From positions 186,001 through 250,000 of the forward strand of contig JAUIRK010000993.1 in the NCBI GenBank assembly GCA_030549495.1: DNA of 64,000 nt, read 5' to 3'. The notes under the pieces are model-generated. The model ran no database searches, was not told the DNA's origin, and saw only the letters and a list, made by a program, of their open reading frames with translations. Position 1 is the stretch's first letter. Every line of letters begins with the position of its first letter. The translations under genes were made by a program, and so were the position numbers. The stretch comes from Nectonema munidae (lineage: Eukaryota > Nematomorpha > Nectonematoida > Nectonematidae). Shown here one piece after another: positions 47,430-59,296 of this stretch.

Positions 47430-48460
47430 GTCTTTTATCTTTTGCGTGCTGTATCCTTTTTATTTTCCAACTTCCCGTTTTTAGACTTCATTGCATACCC
47501 AGCACATCATAAAGTTGGAACAGGTTACAATTATGAATATTATTTTTATGATTGACATTTTGCAAGCGTGAAATTTTTTAATGATTTAAATATTTTCGAT
47601 CAACGTATTACTTGAATAAATAATAATTCCTAAAATGTCTTCATAAATCAAATTATTGGTAAGATAAACGCTTTAATGCTACGATGTGGAAAGAGAAAAT
47701 GAAAAATAAGTATTAAGAGCTTATCTCTGTGAAGCTTTGATCTCCCCCTCCACTCACCTCATGGTCACGGGGTCCTATTATAAGCGTATTCTTTGTTTCG
47801 ATCAAAACGTTTTAATTTTATATTTGACTTTTATTTTCGATGACTATACAAACGCGTGAACCAGATCATTAAACCGTAAGTCGTAATAAAAACATTTAAC
47901 TGAGAATTTAAGATATGGAGATTCTTTTACGATATGCTGAAAACTATATTTGCGCGTCAGCCCAATCAATATAATCCATATAATTGTGCAATTTTCGCAA
48001 ATCTTTCAAATAATCATCATCAACTTTTTTATAATAATCATTGTTATTGATCATAAAAACATAAATGAAGATAACTTTTTACATAAATTACATAAAAAAA
48101 TACAATTTCCTAATTTTAAACTAATACAAAAATCTTAAATCACAAACCATGAATAAAAACTCATCACGGTTGAAAAATAGTGACAAATTTCTTTTGTCGA
48201 ACTCCTTTATAATAATTTTCTTAATTTTGTTCTTATTTAAAATTTGTTGAAAAATAAAGAATGAATGCGAATGTTTGATCTATAGTTATTGATTTTGTAC
48301 AGTAAAAATAATTAAGATATTGTTTTTTCTCCCTATTGCTTGTATAAGTCTTCTGTATTATTTATTTCTTATGTTTTTAAGCGTGATTACATATGATTTC
48401 ATGCATAAACTTGGTCCCAATGAACTTGTGGTTTTAGAAATATAATTTCTATCTTTTTAA
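47430..48460. other. SOL-1-like intron 5, AT-rich part
   Basis: No exon or repeat boundary was found. A 62-codon Ile-rich ORF at 47950-48138 is a chance frame in AT-rich DNA. Confidence 0.45.
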
Positions 48461-48990
48461 GGGGGCGTGAGCAGTAGCGGTTTTAATTGGGGCAGAGGGA
48501 GGGGGGCATGCCCCCCCCCCCCCCCCCCCCAGTTTTTTGGTTTTTTCTCATGTTTGGCCCCTCCACATCAAACACCTATTTTACTGGATTTAAAATTTAC
48601 TCGAAACTTTTTATAATTTAATTTTTTTGAGTGGGTTTTGCATTCAGGGGAAGAAATATCTCTCTTATCTAAACGGGTGAATCTTAGACCAAGAGCACTT
48701 TTAATTTGAGGGCTCTGCTGCCTTCTGAACGTGAGAGCACCACCCAAATTTATTATAAAAAACTAAAGTTTCAGAATTATAAATATCGATAAGTAATTCT
48801 CATGAAAAAATTGATAAGTTTTAAATTTTTTAGTTTTAAACCTATTTCTTTACAACTTTTTAAAAACTTGGCCCTTGTTTGGCCCCCTCACTTTTAAAAA
48901 TCTAGAACCGCCACTGGGCGTGAGTAAGGTTGGTTAGGTACTGGGTTTTAATAACTCAAGGTCTTGTGTTCGATCCCGCATTAAGCCTAA
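48461..48990 (+). repeat. tRNA-Ile-like relic (SINE head), interrupted by a hAT MITE
   Basis: After removing the MITE at 48472-48916 and one copy of the duplicated 8 bp, the sequence reads GGGGGCGTGAGTAAGGTTGG then TTAGGTACTGGG, TTTTAATAACTCAAGGTC and TGTGTTCGATCCCGC. It resembles tRNA-Ile in the D-arm (GGTTAG), anticodon region (TTAATAAC, anticodon AAT) and T-arm (GTTCGATCCC). The acceptor stems do not pair well, so it is a pseudo-tRNA or SINE head. Confidence 0.55.
48472..48916. mobile_element. 445-bp hAT-type MITE with perfect 8-bp duplication
   Basis: GGCGTGAG occurs at 48464-48471 and 48917-48924. The ends are CAGTAGCGGTTTT and, inverted, CAGTGGCGGTTCTAG. A poly-G tract and a run of about 20 C lie close inside the left end. 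It is inserted in the tRNA-Ile-like sequence. Confidence 0.92.
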
Positions 48991-49415
48991 TTTCTCATAG
49001 TTCGATACAATCGGCGCAATTGTGCCTTCCCTATGAAAACACCCCACGACCTTTTAATTAAATGAAAAAATTTTATATATTTAACAGATTAACAAAAAAT
49101 GAAATAGTGTTTTTTATTTTTTCATAAACAATCCAAAATATGTTTTATGAGAACCCATATTATAATTATTATAGTTGAAGTATGCCGGTTTGATTACCAA
49201 GAAGCCTAATTTATCTTATAACTAGAAACAGATAATAAAATTGTGTGCTCTGGTGTGTTCCTTTATTTACGTGTAAGATGGACAAGTTCATTCGGAATAG
49301 CAGTTTCCAATTGGAGCATTTCAATTGTCTGACATATTTCACGAATTTTAAGTGTAAAGATATGAGTTCGCGTTTGTCTTTCAAATATAACTTCTGTGGT
49401 TTATTTTTTGTTAAG

Positions 49416-49522
49416 AATGTGATCAGATTTTGATAAGCAATGGAAACAACAATGGTTTCTTCTATTCCCCAAATTATCCATTTTTGCCTCCCAAAAACAT
49501 TAACTGTAAATATCATTTCCAG
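49416..49522 (+). CDS. sol1: SOL-1-like exon 6: start of CUB3
   Basis: It follows a TTTTTGTTAAG acceptor and ends at CAG/GTTACC in phase 0. It gives ECDQILISNGNNNGFFYSPN, YPFLPPKNINCKYHFQ: Cys1, the SPNYP turn and Cys2. It starts like exon 2 (AA-TGT-GA), and its phase fits exon 5. This CUB half is split by an extra phase-0 intron that CUB1 and CUB2 lack. Confidence 0.85.
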
Positions 49523-50017
49523 GTTACCTTTAATTTACAATAGTGAACATATAAATCTTAATTTTTCTGGGTTTTATTCACAAAAATGAACTCATATTTG
49601 GAACTTGCCTAATGATCAAGAACTGAATAATATCACCACATATTCATTCGCTTTTTAAGCCAATAAGGAATATTTAAATAAATCAATTTTTTTTTCATTA
49701 TCTTATATTTCAATAAACGGATGGTAAATTTTTATCCAAATTTATTGTATTTTTCGTAGCTTCGCTTAATCTACAAGTGTAGAAAGTGAAAGACCATTTT
49801 CAGCGCTTGAATTGTTTGATTTTTATGCGATAGAATTAATGCAGTAAAATGATTGATCTCATTTTAGAATTTTTTATTAATCGTGCCGCTCTGAATTGTG
49901 TAAACCTGCACTTCGCGAAAGAAAAAATATTTGTCCCCACTCGCGCCAGACTACATTGGAATAACTAGTGAATGGCATTCAGTGAAAATTAACCGATTAC
50001 CGGTGAATAAGTTAGAT

Positions 50018-50321
50018 CAGCGTTTTTCAAACTTTTTTTACTGCGACCCATAGCAAGAAGCACAGTTTGCATCGCGACCCATAATACTTAGGTGTAATAA
50101 GACAAATTCTGATCACTAGGTTTTTTATTCAGTATCGACAATTTATATGTATTTTTTTTATGATCTGCACATTGTCTTATATATTTGCATGAATAAAATA
50201 TGAATACTTTTAGATTTTTTTCACTTTGCCCTACCTTGATTTCCTTTCTTTTTTGTCACGACCCATTTTATTTTTGACTCGACCCACTGAAATGTCGGAA
50301 CCCACAGTTTGAAAAAGGCTG
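50018..50321. mobile_element. 304-bp hAT-type MITE with CAGCGTTTTTCAAAC ends
   Basis: The left end CAGCGTTTTTCAAAC and the inverted right end CAGCCTTTTTCAAAC differ at one base. The flanks AGTTAGAT and AGTTGGAA match at 6 of 8 bases. GCGACCCATA and CACGACCCATT occur in inverted surroundings inside. It lies in intron 6 of the nine-exon gene, between exons 6 and 7. Confidence 0.8.
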
Positions 50322-52182
50322 AGTTGGAATAATTCACCGTAACCGAACCGTAATTCAATCTAAGTCGCAAAACCTTTAGCAAAACATAATAAATTTACAT
50401 ATATAAATGCTTTTAAACTATTGTAACAAAATGTCATGTGTAATTATACGATGTTTTTTAAAGCGCCTTTGCATAACCTTATTTTCTTGTTCTGGTACAC
50501 TTGTAATTGTGTTCTAATAGAATTCCGTTTGATTTTTCCGATTTCTTTACGAACTATTTTTGAATCCTATGTCTATCTATTGACTCAAAAATTCTCCGAT
50601 ATTAACCCATTAATCAATCTGTTAAAGGTATTATCCCATGAATTAACCGGTTAACGAACAAATGGTTAATTACCATAAGTAGTATAAACCGACCCACACC
50701 AACATTTAAAAGATCTGCAATCTTTAAAATACACTCATGACTAGAACCAAAACGTCCAACATGGAACTTACAATCAATTTGTTTATCAGCAATCTTTTCG
50801 GTATTAGGACATTCACTATCAAATACTATTAGATTTATACCACTTTTAATCCTATTTTGTACTTTTACAATTCTATCTAAATGAGCACATGGTTTTTGAA
50901 ATAGAAATAGAAATGCAAAAGGACAAACTAAATATAAAACATTGCATAACAAAATTTGAATACTTTTTACTAGATATTAAGAATAAAATATTTTTTGCTT
51001 TATTGACATTTTTATGCCAAATTAATAGAGGATCATTTTTTAAAAAACTCATTGGTAGATCTGAAAATGGGCAGTTGCTTGCTCGAGTATCGCATTCTCT
51101 TATTTAAACTGGAAAAAAGGATTCCTTAAAATAAATCGCATTAGCCATAATCTCTTTTTATTTACATTTTGCATATCGAAGCAAAAAACATCTTGTAATT
51201 GCAGTCACACTTAAAAATATGGTTATGATCCGAATATAGGAAAATTCATTCATTGATAGCAACATTGAAGTGAACTGTAAAAATAAGCTTGTGATCTTTG
51301 TTTTATTGAAAGCGAGACCCAACCTTTCCAACAAAATACTTGCATCCCGCAAACCCTCGCTCTGGCCACTATTTTTTTATACACTAATCTTTTTGATTTT
51401 GAAATCTCTTTTGTCTTTTATTCACTTTTTCTTAGCTATGTTCATCCAAAAAGATAAAATTTTAAGAAATTGTCATAGATAACTGTTTGAAGTCACCTTT
51501 GATATGTTTTCATTTTTATATACAAACTTACAGTAAAAATCTTGTTCAAAATTGCTAAATTTTATAACGTACAACACTTTCTAGAATAAGAGAATATATA
51601 TAATATATATATAACAATAAAACCACTATATGCTTCAATTATCCCCATTTTTTACAGATTGACCTTATTTGGCCCGAATAAGTAACCACCCTTTCACAAA
51701 ACCCCTTTTTAAGGTTCAGTTGTCCATTGCCATATGAAAAGAGAAATAAAAGTTGATATACTACAAAAAATTTTGCAAATTTTAGCCCACAAATTTTATG
51801 TTTAAATCTTTACTTCATCCTTTTGCCATATTCGGTGGCGAGAATTTTTAGTTAATAAATCAACTATAGTCAAAATTATAAAGTTGCTCTATGCTTAGCG
51901 TTTTGAATTGTTCTGAAAGGATATTTGACTTGATGTTAGAAAATATTTTAGTCTAGAATTGAGGATTGCCTTATTAGGCAATGTTATGAAAAATCAACGA
52001 AATTTAGGTTAACTATTTTGAAAAATTTTAAATAAATATTCTGTCAATATTAAAGAAGGAATGATTACATTTTTTTCTCACTATTAATTTATAATTTCTA
52101 AAAGAATTTTTTTTATCTTATCCTTCAATTTTTATTGAGGTGTTAAACTTTTGATCTTGATAAAAACTAGAAATTTTTTCAG
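50322..52182. other. SOL-1-like intron between exons 6 and 7
   Basis: AT-rich, with no second exon of fitting phase. The ORFs at 50614-50952 (minus) and 50889-51107 (plus) carry no motif that I recognise. A short (TA)n run lies at 51597-51611. Confidence 0.4.
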
Positions 52183-52259
52183 GGACTCAGAGATGAAGAA
52201 AATCTGGAAAAGGTAAAAATTCGCTTGGTCTCTCCTACTACACTCTTTCTCAACGACAG
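52183..52259 (+). CDS. sol1: SOL-1-like exon 7: middle of CUB3
   Basis: A small 77-base exon between a TTTTTTCAG acceptor and an AG/GTTTCA donor. It is phase 0 in, phase 2 out, and encodes GLRDEENLEKVKIRLVSPTT then LFLND(S). VKIRLVSP fills the hydrophobic strand expected between Cys2 and Cys3, and the Ser completed across the intron sits just before Cys3 in exon 8. Length, phase and position all fit. The satellite array starts about 240 bp downstream. Confidence 0.8.
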
Positions 52260-52439
52260 GTTTCATAAATGTTTTTTTCCATATTCAACTTTTAAATTTC
52301 AATGCGTTCATTTATTTTATATAGTCAATAATCTACAATCATTTATACTTGATTCGCTGTTTTTTTCAGTTAGTTTGACCTGATAGTTTGTCAAGTGCAT
52401 AGTTAGTCGCTTACTCAATTAATTAGATAATTTCTTTAT

Positions 52440-54835
52440 AGTGTACTAGACGGTCCCTGTGTTTGGTCTCTCGCTTCGCTCGAGACCTGTTTGGATTCTA
52501 GCATCTCAAAAAGATAGCACGCCACATTATACCACGTATGACATCATTGCTACTGGGATTCTAGGACGTGTGACAGATCATTGGTACCGCGTGATTCTAG
52601 GACGTGTGACAGATCATTGGTACTGCGTAATTCTAGGACGTGTGACAGATCATTGGTACTGTGATTCTAGGACGTGTGACAGATCATTGGTACCGCGTGA
52701 TCCTAGGTCCTGTGAAAGATCATTGGTACCGCGTGATCTTAGGTCCTGTGAAAGATAATTGGTACCACGTGATTCTAGGTCCAGTTAAAGATCATTGGTA
52801 CCGAGTGATTCTAGGTCCAGTTAAAGATCATTGGTAGGTCCAGTTAAAGATCATTGGTACAACGTGATTCTAGGACGTGTGAAAGATCATTGGTACCGCG
52901 TGATTCTAGGACGTGTGACAGATCATTGGTACCGCGTGATTCTTGGACGTGTGACAGATCATTGGTACCGCGTGATTCTAGGACGTGTGAAAGATCATTG
53001 GTACCGCGTGATTCTAGGTCCAGTTAAAGATCATTGGTACAGCGTCATTCTAGGACGTGTGAAAGATCATTAGTACCGTGTGATTCTAGGACGTGTGAAA
53101 GATCATTGATACCGCGTGATCCTAGGTCCTGTGAAAGATCATTGGTACTGTGATTCATAGGTCCAGTTAAAGATCATTGGTACCGCGTAATTCTAGGTCC
53201 AGTTAAAGATCATTGGTACCGGGTGATCCAAGGTCCAGTTAAAGATCATTGATACCGCGTGATCCTAGGTCCAGTTAAAGATCATTGATACCGCGTGATC
53301 CTAGGTCCTGTGAAAGATCATTGGTACCGCGTGATTCTAGGTCCAGTTAAAGATCATTGGTACCGCGTGATCCTAGGTCCTGTGAAAGATCATTGGTACC
53401 GCGTGATTCTAGGTCCAGTTACCGCGTGATCCTAGGTCCTGTGAAAGATCATTGGTACCGCGTGATTCTAGGTCCTGTTACCGCGTGATCCTAGGTCCTG
53501 TGAAAGATCATTGTTGGTACCGCGTGATTCTAGGTCCAGTTAAAGATCATTGGTACCGCGTGATCCTAGGTCCTGTGAAAGATCATTGGTACCGCGTGAT
53601 TCTAGGTCCTTGGATTCTAGCATCTCAAAAAGATAGCACGCCACATTATACCACGTATGACACATCATTGCTACCGCGTGATTCTAGGACGTGTGACAGA
53701 TCATTGGTACTGTGATTCTAGGACGTGTGACAGATCATTGGTATCGCGTAATTCTAGGACGTGTGACAGATCATTGGTACTGTGATTCTAGGACGTGTGA
53801 CAGATCATTGGTACCGCGTGATCCTAGGTCCTGTGAAAGATCATTGGTACCGCTCTAGGACGTGTGACAGATCATTGGTACTGTGATTCTAGGACGTGTG
53901 ACAGATCATTGGTACTGTGATTCTAGGACGTGTGACAGATCATTGGTACAGCGTGATTCTAGGTCCAGTTAAAGATCATTGGTACCGCGTGATTCTTGGA
54001 CGTGTGACAGATCATTGGTACTGTGATTCTAGGACGTGTGACAGATCATTGGTACTGTGATTCTAGGACGTGTGACAGATCATTGGTACTGTGATTCTAG
54101 GACGTGTGACAGATCATTGGTACCGCGTGATTCTAGGTCCAGTTAAAGATCATTGGTACCGCGTGATTCTTGGACGTGTGACAGATCATTGGTACTGTGA
54201 TTCTAGGACGTGTGACAGATCATTGGTACCGCGTGATTCTTGGACGTGTGACAGATCATTGGTACCGCGTGATTCTAGGACGTGTGAAAGATCATTGGTA
54301 CCGCGTGATTCTAGGTCCAGTTAAAGATCATTGGTACAGCGTGATTCTAGGACGTGTGAAAGATCATTGGTACCGTGTGATTCTAGGACGTGTGAAAGAT
54401 CATTGATACCGCGTGATCCTAGGTCCTGTGAAAGATCATTGGTACTGTGATTCATAGGTCCAGTTAAAGATCATTGGTACCGCGTAATTCTAGGTCCAGT
54501 TAAAGATCATTGGTACCGCGTGATCCAATGTCCAGTTAAAGATCATTGATACCGCGTGATCCTAGGTCCAGTTAAAGATCATTGATACCGCGTGATCCTA
54601 GGTCCTGTGAAAGATCATTGGTACCGCGTGATTCTAGGTCCTGTTACCGCGTGATCCTAGGTCCTGTGAAAGATCATTGTTGGTACCGCGTGATTCTAGG
54701 TCCAGTTAAAGATCATTGGTACCGCGTGATCCTAGGTTCTGTGAAAGATCATTGGTACCGCGTGATTCTAGGTCCAGTTACGGCGTGATCCTAGGTACTG
54801 TGAATGATCATTGGTACCGCGTTATTCTAGGTAAT
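52440..54835 (+). repeat. 36-bp satellite array
   Basis: About 65 units built on GATCATTGGTACCGCGTGAT plus TCTAGGTCCAGTTAAA. Three unit types alternate: GGACGTGTGACA, GGTCCAGTTAAA and GGTCCTGTGAAA. Some units are 34 bp (TACTGTGATTC instead of TACCGCGTGATTC) and some are shortened to the CTAGGTCC-GTTACCGCG core. Because 36 is a multiple of three, a 12-residue repeat (DHWYRVILGPVK) stays open by chance. The boundary phrase GGATTCTAGCATCTCAAAAA occurs twice (52491 and 53611), and 52993-53190 is nearly repeated at 54283-54480, so higher-order duplication of about 1.1-1.3 kb occurred. The array is in the intron before exon 8. Confidence 0.95.
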
Positions 54836-54839
54836 AGAG

Positions 54840-55690
54840 TTTAAAAAAATAAAATTTATAAACTAAATAATAATTAAGATTATAGAAATATATTATTGAA
54901 AAATAAAATTTATAGACTAAATAATTTAGATTTTAAGGGAATCTATTAATAAAACCATTAGTTATTTAAAAATTATTATCAATAGTAGGTATCAATTTAT
55001 GGAAATCTAAAAAAAATCAAAATTTATAAATTAAGAAAAACAACTTTAATAAAGAATCTTGTTTTATTAAAAATATAGATTTGAAATAGTAGTCATATAA
55101 ATTTATTATCTTTCTTGGGAAGAATGAATAAACCCATCATCAGCCATTAATTGAATTTGATGATATTGAGAATGTAAAATTTTTTTAATGCAAATGAATT
55201 TTTTTGATTGGTTAAAATAAGTACATTATGCACGTATATACAAAATATACAAATATATATATGAATTTTTTTGAATAAAAAGATTTATGGTAAAATAAAG
55301 TTAATATTGTTATTCAGAATGATAAGAGGATTCTAAAAATATATAAAACTTGATTTTTGGTTGAATATATGAGAAGTGATAAAAGTCATATTTTGAGCGC
55401 GCTGAAAGGGCCTGAAAAATCGAAAAATTGGAAAATAAAAAAAAAAAAAGTAAAATTTAAAAGCGTATTCTAATAGAGTTTGATACGCTGATTCCAAATA
55501 TGTAATTTGTTTGAAATGAATCGAATGATTTTTTAATTTTTTTTGAGGTCAAAGTTGAATTTTTTGTCATTTTTTCAAGTTCAAAGGCTAAAAAAAGTAT
55601 TTAAATAATGTTTAATTTAAAATATTTTTACATTTTCGTAATCAGTATAAAATTTCCTTTAAAATGAAATAATAAAATATAAAATTAGAT
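54840..55690. other. AT-rich sequence after the satellite
   Basis: No gene. ATAAAATTTATAAACTAAAT and its relative near 54900 show a local duplication. Otherwise nothing is supported. Confidence 0.5.
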
Positions 55691-56116
55691 GAGTTTGAAA
55701 TTTTTCGAAAATTTTTTAAACCCCTTACAATTTTTCAAAAAAATTAAAAAAATTATTTCTAAATTTTTCCACCGTAGTATGTTTAAATATCAATTATATA
55801 TTATGAATATGAAAAAAAAAATTGAAAAAATAATTTTATTCTTCATTTTACACGCTAAAATATAGTAAAAAATGTTAAAAATGTGCATATTGTTCAAGGT
55901 GTTATAAAAATTTTTTTTGAATTTATTTGAAAACTAAAAATAATTTAAAATGTAGGTAAAAGGGTGCTCTTTAAGATAGGCATGGTTTAAAATGATTTTT
56001 AAAAAATTTCTGGCATTTTTGTTCTATAGTTAAATTTTTAAAATTTAGACAAAAAAATTTTTTTTTTTAAAAATAAAAATAATTTTTTCCAAATTTTTTC
56101 ACCATAGTGTGTTTAA
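55690..56116 (+). repeat. AT-rich duplicated segment, with empty piggyBac site
   Basis: One unit (about 55700-55990) contains TTTTTCCACCGTAGTATG, a TTAA at 55783, then CTTCATTTTACACGCTAAAA and GTGCATATTGTTCAAGG. A second unit begins near 55990 and reads TTTTTTCACCATAGTGTG up to TTAA at 56113. It is then interrupted by the piggyBac and resumes at 60091 with the same CTTCATTTTACACGCTAAAA. The first unit thus shows the uninterrupted target. Confidence 0.8.
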
Positions 56117-56756
56117 CCTTCGCAGGACACACGATTTTACTGTTACACGAAGGACACAGTAATGGAGAAAAAAGCCCATACGCTTTTTCATATAGAATAT
56201 ACTATTTACAAAACTATTAACATTTGAATGATGAATTATGACATATTTCAACTCTATTATTTACGAGGGGTAGGGGGTTTTCAAGACCTCCTCTTGTTCT
56301 ATAACTCAAATTAAATTCAAATCATTGCATTATTCCACTTGATTTTCTTGACTGTTCCTGAAACATCTAGAAGCGTATCTTTACTTTTTTTTGAAATTTT
56401 TTTGATACATTTTTATTATAAATTGTAGGTTATTGACGGGGGGGGGGGGTTTCACCTCTCCCCTTTTTTTTTATAAATATTTCTTATGGTTCAATGACCT
56501 TTCAGCACCTTTTTCTATCCATTCTGTTTTTGTTTTGTTATGTACAATAGCATTTTTATAGAATTTTTAATAAACTATTCTTCTTCATTACTTTTATATC
56601 CTATCAAAATCAAAATTTAAAAATTTTATTTGAAAAATTTATAAAAATTCAATCTTGAACAAAAGAATAGTTTTTGCTCCAAATTTATAGTTTCAAAATA
56701 TGTATGTTATATGTGTGTCAGTGTATTATATATATACTAGCTTAGCTAGTTTGTAT

Positions 56757-57095
<339 letters not shown>

Positions 57096-57382
57096 TCTCT
57101 TTATAATACGTTATCCCATATTTTTTCTCTCTTTCTCTACTTTCCTATCAGGTTACGTAAAATATCGAAACCAATAAATGCAAGTTGTTTATCTTTTTTC
57201 CATCTTCATTCTGTGCACATTCTTATAATTGATTTTTTTCTTCATCTGTGATATTTTCTGACCGTAATCTTCGCATGAATTCAATGTTTATCATTTATTG
57301 ATGAAAGCTTATCTATGCATTGATCCATAACTTTTACCAACAATTTGTTGTTGAATAATTTTCTCTATTGTTCTTATTTCGC

Positions 57383-59161
57383 ATGGAATTTTTATCATCA
57401 TCATCATCACCTCTGACAACAAGTTCTTCTGAAGAAAATGAATCATTTTCATCAATTTCAGATTCTGAAGCATCTGATATTTATACAGGTGAGAGTAATC
57501 TAGAAGCAGTGGAATTAGAAGAAGTATTTGACGCCGAAGATATTTCTCTTAAAGCTCCAGATGGAACACAGTTCTTCTGGGAGCCTCAACAATCTTCAAG
57601 AGGTAGATCTCAAGCTAGAAACTGTAGAGATATCTCTTCACGTCCATATGGACCTTCTGATGATGCAAAAAACTTGAAGGAAATTGATAAAATTTTTGAT
57701 TTGTTTTTTGACCCTCCTTTGGTTTCTCATATATACGAGATGACTCACAAAAAAGCAGATGATAATTACAAGTAAGTTTATTTTTCTATAAATCTTTATG
57801 TGAGATATAAGAAACTCTATGATTCTAGGAAAGAGTCCCCTAAGTGGTTGGATTTGAAAGCGTGTCATGAAAAGTTTGTTATAAGCGATTTGCTTGCCTA
57901 TTTTGGTTGTCTAATTTTTTTGGGACAATCAAAAGACCAAAGAATTGCGACTAAAGCCCTTTTTTCCAATGATGGAGATCCTTTCTTACGTGCTGCACTC
58001 GGCAGAAGGATGTTCCAATTCATCAAAATTTTTATACGCTTTGACGATGCCGCCACTAGAGAGCCTTCAGACAAACTAGCAGCCATTAGGCGTATTCATA
58101 ATAACTTTTTTGAAAAATGCCATAAATTTTGGACACCACTTGATGCTGTAACTATAGACGAGAATTAGTGAAATTTCGTGGCGGGTGTTCTCTAAAAGTG
58201 TACGACCCTAAAAAGCCGGGCCATTATGGCTTAAAGTTCTACCATCTTAATGATTCTAACACATTTTATGTTATGAAGCCCGAAATTTATGTTTCAGGAT
58301 TAATTGATCGGGAATATTTTTCAAGTCTAGAAATCTGTAAGCGTCTAGTAGAAAGTAGCAATCTCCCATCAGGGTGTGGTATTTATCTTGACAGATTTTT
58401 TACATCTCATGCTTTAGCGGAGTGGGCTCTTTCCAAAAATTTGACAATTTGTGGGACAGTAAATCCTATACGTAGATTTGTTCCGTATATTTTAAAACCT
58501 AAATTTTTACGCACGTTAAATTTAAGTGAAACTGAGAGCAAAATTGTATATTCCAATATTTCATCACTTTGTGTTTATATACCTGAAAAGCATGTTAGAA
58601 AGAATTTTAAAGCAGTTTATGTCTTATCTACGCAGCATAGTAGAAGTGTTACTATCACATCAAATAAAAGAAAACCCGAAAGCCTAATTTCCTATAATAA
58701 ATACAAAAGTGGGGTGGATTGTTTTAATCGAATGGCCAGAGATTTTACTAGTTATAAGACAAGTAGGCGATGGACAGTTGCCGCATTTTCTAATTATTTA
58801 GATATAGCTGCCTACAACACATGGATTATCTACAAGCACAACTGCCCTAACGATGCGTTGCCCATTCGCCATGGAGGGAGAAAATTTTTTTTTAAAAATT
58901 TTATCAAAAAATTTAGGTTATAATTCTATGAGAACTAGGGCTAACATAAGTCAGATTTCAAGACCCATCAAAAACCTTCTTTTTTACTATGGTTTTTCTC
59001 CGCAAATTGACACGGCGGAAAGTAGTTCGGGCAGGGGATACTGTTCAATTCAAGAATGCAGACCTAGAACACGAGGCACAAGGAGGTGTTCAAATTGTAA
59101 AAAATTTATGTGCAAAAAACACACCTTATCCATTTGTTCTTTTTGCCATTCTAATTTGTGA
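57383..59161 (+). pseudogene. piggyBac (PGBD4-like) transposase, almost intact
   Basis: The ATG at 57383 starts a Ser/Glu-rich acidic leader. A 57-bp intron (57772-57828, GTAAGT to TTCTAG) joins NYK to KESPKW in frame. SDLLAYFGCLIFLGQSKD opens the catalytic fold. TIDE (58153-58164) is the first Asp, and one missing base in the following Gln codon shifts the frame. KFRGGCSLKVYDPKKPGHYG, GIYLDRFFTSHAL (second Asp) and GVDCFNRMARDFTSYKTSRR (third) follow to 58880. One extra base in a T run near 58880 shifts the frame again before GRGYCSIQECRPRTRG, CSNCKKFMCKKHTLSICSFC, a Cys-rich finger that ends at 59161. Only two single-base lesions are obvious, so loss of function looks recent. Confidence 0.9.
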
Positions 59162-59238
59162 TTTTGCTAATTTTTTATCATGTTCAACATATAATTATAA
59201 TGCTTTATTTTTTTTGTATAACCCTTGATATTTTATGA

Positions 59239-59244
59239 AATAAA
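59239..59244 (+). terminator. AATAAA polyadenylation signal of the piggyBac transposase
   Basis: AATAAA lies 78 bp after the transposase stop codon, before the foldback. This position is normal for a short 3' UTR, but the motif is common by chance in AT-rich DNA. Confidence 0.45.
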
Positions 59245-59296
59245 TTTCAAATTGTTTATAAATAGGTTTTTTTGATATTTTGAATTTTTTATGTTC

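Noticed and set aside
52459-54788. Long ORFs with a DHWYRVILG repeat
   Set aside because: They follow from a 36-bp satellite period that is a multiple of three. Frames shift at every 34-bp unit and there is no splice or start logic.
52497-54835. CRISPR-like array
   Set aside because: The units are contiguous and have no unique spacers, and the surroundings are eukaryotic with introns and DNA transposons.
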